64,000 nucleotides of DNA from Candidatus Peregrinibacteria bacterium GW2011_GWF2_43_17 (GCA_000999315.1 LCFW01000002.1:1-64000); one strand, 5' to 3'; positions 44,559 to 52,255 are shown, counted from the first letter of the stretch. The notes: a model not told the origin generated them from the sequence alone. Made by a program: numbers and translations.

Positions 44559-44625
44559 CGAGATGTTCTTTCTCCAAAAAAACTTTGAATTCGAAAAGAA
44601 GTTTTGAAAGGACATCGGAATAATT

Positions 44626-44856
44626 TTAGACCCTTAGGTTTGAGTGGAGTTTATCTCGCTTGTCGGGATGAAAAAAGCAAACCAATGCACACTTTATGGC
44701 TGTGGCTGTAAAAGTGTTTCGGACGAACTCCATCAACAACTTGCTGCCGGAAATGCGCTCAATGGTAATCGCAATGGTGACAATGTGAATGTGAATCCGA
44801 ACAATGCTGACAATCACAATGAGAACAGGGGTTTCCGTTGCTCGATAAGGGTCTAA
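44626..44856 (+). other. Inverted repeat bracketing the TR (probable TR RNA scaffold)
   Basis: TTAGACCCTTA at 44626-44636 is the perfect 11-bp reverse complement of TAAGGGTCTAA at 44846-44856. The second arm is the 3' end of TR plus the avd stop codon. A TR transcript could fold these ends together, enclosing about 209 nt. VR ends in CTAAGGGTC and shares nine bases of the arm. Confidence 0.6.
44735..44853 (+). ncRNA. DGR template repeat (TR)
   Basis: TR is the non-coding RNA template copied by the RT; adenines are misread during cDNA synthesis. It contains twelve AAY codons in the VR reading frame, which after mutation of the first two bases can give 15 amino acids and no stop. It has an open frame back to 44644, but its own amino-acid sequence lacks the rest of the target domain. 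It must be transcribed on the plus strand to give A-to-N changes in the target. Confidence 0.93.
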
Positions 44857-45197
44857 TTGTTTTGCATGGACTTGAGCCATCCGCCCAACATTCTTCCGAT
44901 TTCAGCGGTTTCGGATTGAAGTTGGAAAATTTTTGTTTCGTTCGCAAGTTTAAGATCGAGCAAAAGTCGAAGTTTCAAAGTGATTATTTCAAGCATTGCG
45001 TTTGCTTTTATGAGATATTGAGCTTTTGCCGGTTTTGGAGCGTTTTTCGCCATAATCAAGTATTCCAATAACGATAAAATGTTTTGCTCAAGACTTGCGC
45101 CAAGCGAGAATCTCCATCTTTTTGGCAAATGAGACCAAAGATCGGTAAAATGCTTATAAAGATCATAACTCCGCGTGATGATTGATAATGATTCCAT
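44853..45197 (-). CDS. avd: DGR accessory variability determinant (Avd, four-helix bundle)
   Basis: A 114-residue, mostly helical basic protein. The C-terminal segment TAEIGRMLGGWLKS is the hallmark of bacterial Avd and 23S-intervening-sequence four-helix-bundle proteins, and the middle (FSLGASLEQNILSLLEYLIMA) fits helix two. In known DGRs, Avd forms a pentamer that binds the RT and TR RNA and is required for retrohoming. Here the gene runs opposite to the target, TR and RT: its stop (44853-44855) touches the last base of TR, and its first 20 bases overlap the RT gene head-to-head. Bordetella and most described DGRs have avd on the same strand, so this layout is unusual. Confidence 0.85.
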   Translation of the reverse strand: MESLSIITRSYDLYKHFTDLWSHLPKRWRFSLGASLEQNILSLLEYLIMAKNAPKPAKAQYLIKANAMLEIITLKLRLLLDLKLANETKIFQLQSETAEIGRMLGGWLKSMQNN

Positions 45198-46113
45198 AGA
45201 TTTGAGCTTAAGTAATATTTGGAAGTGTTGGTTTGAATATAAGAAAGGAAAGAAAATCGGTCGCGAGTTCTTAATATTCCAAGATAAGTTGGAAGCGAAT
45301 ATTCAATCGATTCATGCCGACTTGAATTTCGGAGAATATCGGCATGGAGAATACCGTACATTCACGGTACGAGATAATAAAAAGAGAGAAATTTCAGTGG
45401 CGGAGATTCGCGATCGAGTAGTCCATAGATTGGTTTATAATTATTTGGTGCCGATTTTTGATAAAACTTTTATTTATGACGCTTGGTCGTGCAGAAAAGG
45501 GAAAGGTCTTTTGGGGTCAATCGAACGAGCGCAAAGCTTCACGAATTCTTATCCGAATTGTTTTATTTGGCGAGCGGATATAAGGAAATTTTTTGACAAT
45601 GTGGATCGCGAAATTCTATTTAAACTTATTGAAAGAAAAATAAAAGATAAAAAAGCACTTCGGATTATCGGAGAAATAATCGAAAGTTATCCATGCGGGA
45701 TTTCGATAGGGAATTTAACAAGCCAGATTTTCTCAAATATATATCTGAACGAATTGGATCGTTACATAAAACATGAAATAAAACCTTTGGCATATCTGCG
45801 TTATGGCGATGATTTCATCGTTTTGAGGGAATTAAAATATGAATCAATAAACGACAAGAGCCAAATAACGGATTTTTTAAAACAGAATTTACGACTTGAT
45901 ATTCATACGGAGAACAATCAAATTTTCAAAGCGAAACACGGATTGAAATTTCTCGGATGTGTAATATATCCAAAAGGCAGAACGCTTAACGAAAGAGCAT
46001 GGAATACAATTAAGTGCAATTTGGACATGCGAAATTTATCAAGCTATCACGGACTCATGAAAAAGCACTCAAGTCGCAAAAAAATAAGACAATTCAACTG
46101 GCTTTTGTGCTAA
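45178..46113 (+). CDS. DGR reverse transcriptase
   Basis: A 311-residue RT of the DGR/group-II-like lineage. Catalytic motif RADIRKFFDNVDR (first Asp at residue 134), the DGR-specific IGNLTSQIFSNIYLNELD (residues 177-183 replace the QGxxxSP of other RTs), and YGDDFIVL (residues 209-212) are all intact. The thumb part ends with HGLKFLGCVIYPKGR. There is no maturase, endonuclease or retron-type extension. Length is typical (300-400). A GTG at 45175 is an alternative start one codon earlier. The RT copies TR RNA with adenine infidelity and the cDNA replaces VR in the target gene. Confidence 0.95.
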   Translation: MIDNDSIDLSLSNIWKCWFEYKKGKKIGREFLIFQDKLEANIQSIHADLNFGEYRHGEYRTFTVRDNKKREISVAEIRDRVVHRLVYNYLVPIFDKTFIYDAWSCRKGKGLLGSIERAQSFTNSYPNCFIWRADIRKFFDNVDREILFKLIERKIKDKKALRIIGEIIESYPCGISIGNLTSQIFSNIYLNELDRYIKHEIKPLAYLRYGDDFIVLRELKYESINDKSQITDFLKQNLRLDIHTENNQIFKAKHGLKFLGCVIYPKGRTLNERAWNTIKCNLDMRNLSSYHGLMKKHSSRKKIRQFNWLLC

Positions 46114-46124
46114 AATCGAAGCCG

Positions 46125-47429
46125 ATGGAAAACACTTCGCTAGAGATTGTGAAACTTCTCAAATCCAAAGGCCACTCCGCCTACTGGGCCGGTGGTTGTG
46201 TTCGCGATATGCTTTTAGGCACGCAACCGAAAGATTACGACATAGTCACAAGCGCGAAGCCTGACGAAATCGAAAAACTTCTCGAACACACGATTCCGAT
46301 AGGGAAGGAGTTCGGAGTAATTTTAGCTGTAAAAAACGGACACCATTTCGAGATTGCAACATTTAGATCGGACAGCGGATACTCGGACGGTAGAAGACCT
46401 GACGCGATAACATTTACTCACGCCGAAGACGACGCAAAGAGACGGGACTTCACAATTAACGGACTTTTTTTCGACCCGATTGAAAAAAAACTGCACGATT
46501 TCGTTGATGGAAAAAGAGACATTGCCGACAAAATCATAAAATTCATCGGCGACCCTCATGAAAGAATTTTGGAAGATCATTTGCGAATAATTCGCGCAAT
46601 TAGATTTAAATCCACTTTGGATTTTCAATATCACCCCGATACTTACAAAGCGATCAAACATCACTCTCATCTATCGGCGAAGGTTTCAGGTGAACGCCTG
46701 CGCGACGAACTCAATAAAATGATCGCGGGCGACAATCCGATCCGCGCATTTTCGGACATGGAAGATACAGGAGTACTGCAACATGTCATTCCCGAATTAG
46801 TTGAGTTGAAAGGTGTCGCGCAACCGCTTGAATTTCACCACGAAGGTGACGTTTGGGATCACACAATGCAATGCTTGAAATCGCTTCAACCTCATCATAC
46901 TTTGCGAGAAAGATGGGCGGTTTTATTTCACGATATAGCCAAGCCGAAAACTTTTGCCCAAAAAGAGAGAATCAGATACGACAAGCACCCCGAAGAGTCT
47001 GCAAAAATGGCAACGAAAATCCTGGATCGTCTAAAATTTCCTCGTGCTTTTATAAAAGAAGTGGCATGGGCGATCGAGCACCATTTCAACATGAAGCAAA
47101 TTATCGAGATGGAAAAAGGCAGACAACGAAAATGGTTTTTACATAAAGAGTTCCCGACATTGATGACGGTTTTCAAAGCCGATATAGCAGGCACGACTCC
47201 AAGTGATTACACGATGTTTAATACGCTTTCCGAGATTTACGAATTGGCGAAAAAAGAGTTGGGCGATGGTCCGAAAAAACTTATAACCGGCGAAGAAGTA
47301 ATGGAAATATTAGGTATGTCTCCGGGCGCGAAGGTTGGCGAAATCCTCGATGAGATTCATGAAAGACAACTTGCGGGGGAGATAAAGACAAAGAAGGATG
47401 CGATTAGATGGGTTAGTGGACGCGAATAG
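46125..47429 (+). CDS. CCA tRNA nucleotidyltransferase / poly(A) polymerase family with HD domain
   Basis: A 434-residue class II nucleotidyltransferase. The NTase head has AYWAGGCVRDMLLG, the catalytic KDYDIVTSAKPDEIE and RRDFTINGLFFDP. RNA-binding neck motifs follow (EDHLRIIRAIRFKSTLDFQ, SGERLRDELNKMI). Then comes an HD phosphohydrolase domain (FHHEGDVWDHTMQCL, LFHDIAKPKTF). This combination is typical of CCA-adding enzymes that repair or add the tRNA 3' end. The ATG at 46125 is 11 bp after the RT stop; a longer frame back to 46014 would overlap the RT and is rejected. Confidence 0.93.
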   Translation: MENTSLEIVKLLKSKGHSAYWAGGCVRDMLLGTQPKDYDIVTSAKPDEIEKLLEHTIPIGKEFGVILAVKNGHHFEIATFRSDSGYSDGRRPDAITFTHAEDDAKRRDFTINGLFFDPIEKKLHDFVDGKRDIADKIIKFIGDPHERILEDHLRIIRAIRFKSTLDFQYHPDTYKAIKHHSHLSAKVSGERLRDELNKMIAGDNPIRAFSDMEDTGVLQHVIPELVELKGVAQPLEFHHEGDVWDHTMQCLKSLQPHHTLRERWAVLFHDIAKPKTFAQKERIRYDKHPEESAKMATKILDRLKFPRAFIKEVAWAIEHHFNMKQIIEMEKGRQRKWFLHKEFPTLMTVFKADIAGTTPSDYTMFNTLSEIYELAKKELGDGPKKLITGEEVMEILGMSPGAKVGEILDEIHERQLAGEIKTKKDAIRWVSGRE

Positions 47430-47439
47430 CGGGATTTAT

Positions 47440-48606
47440 TTATGCCATCTTCTTCCCCCTCAGCACCTTGATGCTCTCTTTCTTATATAAAACTAATCCT
47501 CCTAATCCGAAAACAACGGTGATAATGTTGATCAATATCCCTATAACAGGGATAGCGCAAGCGACAAATAAAATCAGCATCCCAAATGCCATTCTCCCGA
47601 AATCTCCCCAGAACGCTACGTCTTTCCCCGGTTTCAAAATCAAACTGCCGATAAAATAACTGACAAAAATTTTCGCAAAAGGCCACATAATCAGAAGCCC
47701 AAGCCACAATATGAATATAACCTTGTAGCCGACCACAGTGAGGATCAAAAGCACAGAAACAACAGGTAGCCCGATCAACAACAAAAGTCCGTAGAATATC
47801 GCATTACCGTAACTTTTCTTACCAAGCTCGGTGTATTTTCGGAAGCTGTACGGAAACGCAAGCAAAACGATAACTCCCAAAAAAAGCAAAGCCAAATACG
47901 AGAAAAATTTCATACCCAGATGCATATTTGCCCCAAATCCTCCAACCTCTTCTTTGATCTCTTCCGTATTCAAAAATTGCGACTCTTTGACAGTTACGGT
48001 TCCCGTAACAACTCCATCGGGTATCTCGGCATTTTCCTTGTATGCGTAAGCCAAATTCCCTCCAATCTTTGCCGAGGAGTCTATTTTGAAATAATCGGAC
48101 GCGAGCAAATCAACATTGCCGGTAATATTTCCCCCGATAAACAAAGTGCCCGCCGCAATATACAGATTGGTCAAACTTCCTTTAAAATTCGCAGATCCCG
48201 CCGCTCCGTAAACATTTCCGGCAACGGCGCTGTTCGCGGAGCAGGTAACCTCTCCACCCGCCATGATTAAATCATCTCCGATTTTCCCGTTTATTGTAAC
48301 GTATCCGCCTCCGATTCTGACATCATCGCTTACCAAACCGTTCAGCACTATATTCCCACCGAGTATAAAAAGGTCACCCTCGATATTACCATCTATTTCA
48401 ACCTCTCCGGCAACGACAATTAAGTCACCTTTCACTTGCGATGTTACGGTTGTTGTCCCGCCAATCAAATACAAATCATCCTCAATCAAAACGTCCTCTA
48501 CGGTTAAAAGTTCGCCATTCCTGATATCTGTTGCCAAAGCGGGAGACGCGATAAACAGCGTCCCCAAAATTGCCAAGACGGCATAAAGAGCGATCAGTTT
48601 TTTCAT
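47440..48606 (-). CDS. Bactofilin-like polymer-forming protein with C-terminal membrane helices
   Basis: A 388-residue protein. After a signal peptide (ALYAVLAILGTLFIASPALA) comes a right-handed beta-helix-like repeat region (about 30-190): VKGDLIVVAGEVEIDGNIEGD, LFILGGNIVLNGLVSDDV, RIGGGYVTINGKIGDDL. This is the hexad-like repeat of polymer-forming/bactofilin proteins. About five membrane helices follow (about 225-370). Fusion of such a beta-helix to a membrane part is seen in uncharacterised families; an envelope-scaffold role is inferred. The start at MKKLIALYAVL (48606) is preferred over an upstream ATG at 48693 because it gives a normal signal peptide. It converges with the CCA enzyme gene (10 bp). 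Confidence 0.82.
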   Translation of the reverse strand: MKKLIALYAVLAILGTLFIASPALATDIRNGELLTVEDVLIEDDLYLIGGTTTVTSQVKGDLIVVAGEVEIDGNIEGDLFILGGNIVLNGLVSDDVRIGGGYVTINGKIGDDLIMAGGEVTCSANSAVAGNVYGAAGSANFKGSLTNLYIAAGTLFIGGNITGNVDLLASDYFKIDSSAKIGGNLAYAYKENAEIPDGVVTGTVTVKESQFLNTEEIKEEVGGFGANMHLGMKFFSYLALLFLGVIVLLAFPYSFRKYTELGKKSYGNAIFYGLLLLIGLPVVSVLLILTVVGYKVIFILWLGLLIMWPFAKIFVSYFIGSLILKPGKDVAFWGDFGRMAFGMLILFVACAIPVIGILINIITVVFGLGGLVLYKKESIKVLRGKKMA

Positions 48607-48685
48607 TTTTGTTTTTATTAAAATCTTTCCATTCCGGATAAATATAACAAAAATGAAGGAATCACTCAAATCCAATTGCCGCTCG

Positions 48686-48732
48686 GTTAACAAGTGTTAA
48701 CTATTGCGTCATTGGTTAACATGCGTTAATAT
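48686..48732 (+). promoter_or_regulatory. Promoter with twin palindromic operators for the HTH/Doc unit
   Basis: GTTAACAAGTGTTAAC (48686-48701) and TTAACATGCGTTAA (48716-48729) are palindromes whose centres are 29 bp apart. A promoter TTGCGT (48704-48709), 17-bp spacer, TAATAT (48727-48732) lies between and over them. The HTH ATG at 48742 is 9 bases after the -10. This fits autorepression by the HTH protein, with near-leaderless transcription. Confidence 0.7.
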
Positions 48733-48741
48733 ACAAACATC

Positions 48742-48975
48742 ATGGATAAAAAATATCTTACAACTTCAGAGGCGGCGAAATTGCTCGGCATAAGCAGAGT
48801 GGCGGTTTTTAAAAAAATAAAAAAAGGCGAAATACAGGCTATCAAAGCAGGGAGAAATTATTTGATATATAACGAAGATACAACAGGTGGGAATACGGGA
48901 AAAAACATAGAGAAATCCGTAAACAGGGTGGTTCGCGAATATGGAGAAGCCATTAAACTTCTCGGAGATGAATAA
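48742..48975 (+). CDS. HTH protein, probable antitoxin of the Doc toxin
   Basis: A 77-residue protein. Residues 1-50 form a MerR/excisionase-type DNA-binding domain (YLTTSEAAKLLGISRVAVFKKIKKGEIQAIKAGRNYLI). Residues 51-77 are a charged tail with a likely helix (NIEKSVNRVVREYGEAIKLLG). Antitoxins commonly pair a DNA-binding head with a tail that blocks the toxin, which fits here. It overlaps the Doc gene and sits behind twin palindromic operators. Phd is the classical Doc partner; this is a different type of antitoxin, and the role is inferred from context. Confidence 0.78.
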   Translation: MDKKYLTTSEAAKLLGISRVAVFKKIKKGEIQAIKAGRNYLIYNEDTTGGNTGKNIEKSVNRVVREYGEAIKLLGDE

Positions 48976-49387
48976 AAAACTTACGGTAAAAGATGTCGAA
49001 TTAATTGCTCATAAGTTAGCAAAGAAAATAATGGAATGGGACGAGCCTATCCCGGATTTTTCGACACGATTTCCGAACATACTTGAAAGCTGTCTGGCAA
49101 TTCCTTTCCAAACATTCGACAAAAAATCTCTTTATCAAGGGCTATTAGAAAAAGCATCGATTTTATTTTATTTAATGATAAAAAACCATCCTTTTCAAAA
49201 CGGGAATAAAAGAATAGCGGTAACAACTCTGTTGGTTTTTTTATCGATGAATGGGAAATGGATAAAAATTTCCAATCAGGAACTTTATAATTTCGCCATA
49301 TGGGTTGCCCAAAGCTCACCGCAATTCAAAGACGAAGTTATTCAAGCGATAAATAAGTTTCTAAAAAAATATCTCACATTGATATAG
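48968..49387 (+). CDS. Doc-type Fic-family toxin
   Basis: A 139-residue Doc/Fic protein. The Fic core motif is HPFQNGNKRIAV (near residue 76), matching the Doc form HxFxxxNKR, with the catalytic His in front. Helices before it (VELIAHKLAKKIMEW) and after it (FLSMNGKWIKISNQELYNFAIWVAQ) are as in Doc. Doc phosphorylates EF-Tu, while other Fic proteins AMPylate targets. The ATG at 48968 overlaps the antitoxin gene by eight bases; an ATG at 48941 would add nine residues. The 3' end overlaps the converging methyltransferase gene by 14 bp. Confidence 0.85.
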   Translation: MNKKLTVKDVELIAHKLAKKIMEWDEPIPDFSTRFPNILESCLAIPFQTFDKKSLYQGLLEKASILFYLMIKNHPFQNGNKRIAVTTLLVFLSMNGKWIKISNQELYNFAIWVAQSSPQFKDEVIQAINKFLKKYLTLI

Positions 49388-50729
49388 CCACCCTCGCCAC
49401 ATTCTCAATATGGTAAGTATGTGGGAACATATCGACCGGTTGAACGTATTCGACTTTGTATCCTTGAGTCTCGAAAATCTTCAAGTCTCTCGCCAGATTT
49501 GCCGGATCGCAAGAAACATACACGACAACTTTTGGCTTAAAATCAACGATTTTTAAAACAACTTTTTCCCCAAGTCCGGCGCGAGGCGGATCAACAATGA
49601 CCACATCGGGAGTATCCGGTATTTCAAGAATATTTTTGTCGACATCTCCCGCTTTGAACCACGAATTTTCTATGCCGTTCAAAATCGCGTTTTGTTTCGC
49701 ATTTTTTATAGCGCTCTCGTTGATCTCAAGTCCATAAATCTTCTTCGCTTTATGTGCGCAAAAAAGTCCGATTGTACCCGTCCCGCAATATAAATCAAAG
49801 ACGACCTCTGCTCCCGTTAACCCAGCCGCCTTGATAGCTTCCGAATATAAGATTTCAGCTTGTCTCGTGTTGGGCTGAAAAAAAGCTTGCGGTGAAATTT
49901 TGAATTTTAGAACAGTGCCATCTTCCGTCGTGAGCTCTTCGCGTATTGTCGGTTTCCCGGCCAGTAAAAATTCTTGTATTTGGGTTTTTATGCCACGTTT
50001 TTTAGTCACTAAAGACCAATAAATCGAGACGACTTCGGGCATATCGGCGAAAATTTCCACAAACTCTTTTTGTAGAGGGAAATCTACGCAAGTCACCAAA
50101 TTGATCATTATTTCTCCGGTATTTTTGCTATCTCTGACATAGAGTGACGACAGCTTGTCGAATGAAAGATTATTTTTTTTGGCAAAATCTCTAACTCGCG
50201 CAAGAATCTTCGCAACTTTCTCAGACTGTAAAAAACATTCTTCGATATCGAAAACATCTATGTGTTTTCCACGAGGATGTAGTCCAAGCCTCAAATCAGG
50301 GTCGTCTTTTGACGAATTCCCAAAGGAAAACTCCATTTTATTTCTATAAAACCACGGATCTTTACAGCCGATTATTGGGCGAACAAGAGTATCTGTATCT
50401 TTGAACCCGCCGGTGAATTTCAGTGCTTCTTTAACCTGTTCTTGTTTGAATTTCAGCTGCTCTTCATAAGGCAACATTTGCCAAAAACATCCGCCGCATA
50501 ATGGAAAATGTTTACACTTCGGTTTTATTCTGGATGGCGATGGCTCAACCACTTCGATCAAATCCGCTTCGACATAATTTTTCTTGCTTCTCCTGACGCG
50601 TGCAGAAACGACATCGCCCGGGATGACACCTTCCACGAAAACCTTTTTACCATCTTCAAGTATGCCGATCCCGCTGCCTCCGAAAGCCAGTTTATTGATT
50701 TTAACCCGTAAAATTTGCCCTTTTGTCAT
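49374..50729 (-). CDS. 23S rRNA (uracil-C5)-methyltransferase, RumA/RlmD family
   Basis: A 451-residue SAM-dependent rRNA methyltransferase. The N-terminal TRAM domain (residues 1-60: LRVKINKLAFGGSGIGILEDG) is followed by an iron-sulfur cysteine set (CKHFPLCGGCFWQ with a further upstream or downstream Cys). Then come the SAM motif VVFDLYCGTGTIGLF, DPPRAGLG, and the catalytic YVSCDPANLARDL. It methylates U1939 or U747 class positions; which one cannot be told. An ATG at 50738 would add three residues. Divergent from rlmH across 32 bp. Confidence 0.92.
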   Translation of the reverse strand: MTKGQILRVKINKLAFGGSGIGILEDGKKVFVEGVIPGDVVSARVRRSKKNYVEADLIEVVEPSPSRIKPKCKHFPLCGGCFWQMLPYEEQLKFKQEQVKEALKFTGGFKDTDTLVRPIIGCKDPWFYRNKMEFSFGNSSKDDPDLRLGLHPRGKHIDVFDIEECFLQSEKVAKILARVRDFAKKNNLSFDKLSSLYVRDSKNTGEIMINLVTCVDFPLQKEFVEIFADMPEVVSIYWSLVTKKRGIKTQIQEFLLAGKPTIREELTTEDGTVLKFKISPQAFFQPNTRQAEILYSEAIKAAGLTGAEVVFDLYCGTGTIGLFCAHKAKKIYGLEINESAIKNAKQNAILNGIENSWFKAGDVDKNILEIPDTPDVVIVDPPRAGLGEKVVLKIVDFKPKVVVYVSCDPANLARDLKIFETQGYKVEYVQPVDMFPHTYHIENVARVAISM

Positions 50730-50761
50730 ATGGAACATACTATACGTCTATGAGTCTACGT

Positions 50762-51169
50762 ATGACCATTCTAAAAGTCGGCAAACTAAAAAGCGAATAT
50801 ATCGAAATCGAATCCGAATTTGTAAAAAGATTACGACCTTTCGCCAATCTTGAAATAAAAACTTTTAAAGAGTCGGCGCTTTTATCAAAAAGCATACCAA
50901 AGGACGCATTTGTAATCGTACTGGATACCGGTGGCAAACAATTTTCATCCGAAGAGTTCTCAAAAATAATTTCAAAAGAAAAAGATTTCGGTTCGGGCCA
51001 CATCGTGTTCGTCATAGGTGGCCCTTATGGCTTAAATGAGGCATTGCCATCAAATTTGAAGCTTTCATTTTCGAGAATGACTTTCACGCATCAATACGCA
51101 TATATAATTCTTTTGGAGCAAATCTACAGAGCGTTTACAATACTGATCGGTAAAAATTATCATCACTAA
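50762..51169 (+). CDS. rlmH: 23S rRNA pseudouridine-1915 N3-methyltransferase
   Basis: A 135-residue SPOUT-class methyltransferase acting on 70S ribosomes at position 1915. Landmarks: the start MTILKVGKLKSEYIE, FVIVLDTGGKQFSSEEFSK, the knot loop VFVIGGPYGLNEAL and the C-terminal LSFSRMTFTHQYAYIILLEQIYRAF with KNYHH. The longer frame from 50723 would overlap the divergent methyltransferase and lacks family support. The stop is immediately followed by the next start codon. Confidence 0.95.
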   Translation: MTILKVGKLKSEYIEIESEFVKRLRPFANLEIKTFKESALLSKSIPKDAFVIVLDTGGKQFSSEEFSKIISKEKDFGSGHIVFVIGGPYGLNEALPSNLKLSFSRMTFTHQYAYIILLEQIYRAFTILIGKNYHH

Positions 51170-52255
51170 ATGTTATTCAAGATCCTCATCACAATACTGG
51201 CAACAATCTCCTCTATCCCGTCTCAGTTCTTGCAAGATACGGTGATGTTCGCTGCTCACAAAGCCGGTGCTTATGGAAAATTAATCTACGTTCGCACAAT
51301 TGAGCCTGAACCTGAAGATCCGACAGAGATTTTTCTTTTCGGTGACGCGATGTTAGGTCGTTATATCGGGACTTTGATGGAAAAATACGAAGAGTCGGAT
51401 CCAACATTTCCTTTGACGCATTTGTCCGAAATAATCTTGGCTTATTCAGACGATCCGGAGATCATTGGCGTAAATCTCGAAGGTCCGCTTGCGGATTATC
51501 AAATTTCTTACGGCGAATTTTACTTCAGAGTGGATCCTTCCGCGGCAACTCTTTTGGCTGATCAGGGAGTGAATTTTGCGCTGCTCGCAAACAATCACAT
51601 GACGAATCAAGGCGAGGGAGGTTACGAGCAAACTAAAAATTATCTTACCGAAGCTGGCATAAATTACGTCGGAGATCCAAACGAAATAAATGATTTTTCA
51701 TCATATATACAAGAAGTGAACGGATTGAAAATAGGCTGGCTCGGGTTTAATGAAATACAGGCAACGTTGGACTACGAAAAAGCTGTCGAGCTTACAAAAG
51801 AGATCGCCGAACAAGCAGACTTCACAATAGTGGCGATTCACTGGGGAACAGAGTATGCGAATGTGCCGTCCGGGACGATACAAGATCACGCGCATGATTT
51901 CGTAGATGCCGGTGCGGACATGGTTTGGGGGACTCATCCGCATGTAATTCAGTCGATAGAAAATTATGGGGATGGAATGATTTTCTATTCGCTTGGAGAT
52001 TTTATTTTCGATCAGTATTGGTCGGCCGGAACACAGGAGGGCTTGGGGGTAATGGTGACTATTGAAGATGATGTTTCCAATCCAACGTACACATTAATTC
52101 CCGTCAAATTAACGGATAACGTTGGCGATCCTTATTTGATGGACGAGTCTGGACGAACGGGGATGCTTGGGAGGCTGAAATCTTACTCTGAGCAAATCGG
52201 CGTGATTACCGATGGGAATATGAATTTCGAAACTGGGATCTTGAAGCCATGGTAG
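51170..52255 (+). CDS. CapA-family (PGA_cap) metallophosphatase-like secreted protein
   Basis: A 361-residue protein with a short hydrophobic N-terminus (LFKILITILATISSIPSQ) that may be a signal or anchor. The CapA fold is clear: FLFGDAMLGRYI (metal motif near residue 59), GVNLEGPLADY, FALLANNHMTNQGEGGYEQT, GLKIGWLGFNE, TIVAIHWGTEYANVPS, DMVWGTHPHVIQSIENY and IFYSLGDFIFDQYW. CapA proteins act in capsule (poly-gamma-glutamate) synthesis or as calcineurin-like hydrolases at the surface. The gene begins on the base after the rlmH stop and ends against the converging TrpR-like gene with no gap. Confidence 0.9.
   Translation: MLFKILITILATISSIPSQFLQDTVMFAAHKAGAYGKLIYVRTIEPEPEDPTEIFLFGDAMLGRYIGTLMEKYEESDPTFPLTHLSEIILAYSDDPEIIGVNLEGPLADYQISYGEFYFRVDPSAATLLADQGVNFALLANNHMTNQGEGGYEQTKNYLTEAGINYVGDPNEINDFSSYIQEVNGLKIGWLGFNEIQATLDYEKAVELTKEIAEQADFTIVAIHWGTEYANVPSGTIQDHAHDFVDAGADMVWGTHPHVIQSIENYGDGMIFYSLGDFIFDQYWSAGTQEGLGVMVTIEDDVSNPTYTLIPVKLTDNVGDPYLMDESGRTGMLGRLKSYSEQIGVITDGNMNFETGILKPW

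Larger units (their letters stand above)
43674..46113 (+). mobile_element. Complete diversity-generating retroelement (DGR) cassette
   Basis: The cassette contains, in order, a target gene (43674-44456) with VR at its 3' end, structured non-coding DNA, TR (44735-44853), avd on the minus strand (44853-45197) and a DGR-type reverse transcriptase (45178-46113). TR and VR align without gaps over 119 bp with 22 differences, all at TR adenines (to G, C or T). This is the signature of adenine-specific mutagenic retrohoming. All known core parts are present and intact. Confidence 0.95.

Noticed and set aside
44644-44856. Open frame through the template repeat (70 residues)
   Set aside because: Its last part is the TR read in the VR frame and lacks the rest of the target domain. 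It is best explained as the non-coding template kept open because it templates a coding sequence.
45178-46113. Group II intron or retron reverse transcriptase
   Set aside because: IGNLTSQ and the adjacent TR/VR/avd identify a DGR. There is no maturase or endonuclease domain, intron RNA core or msr/msd layout.
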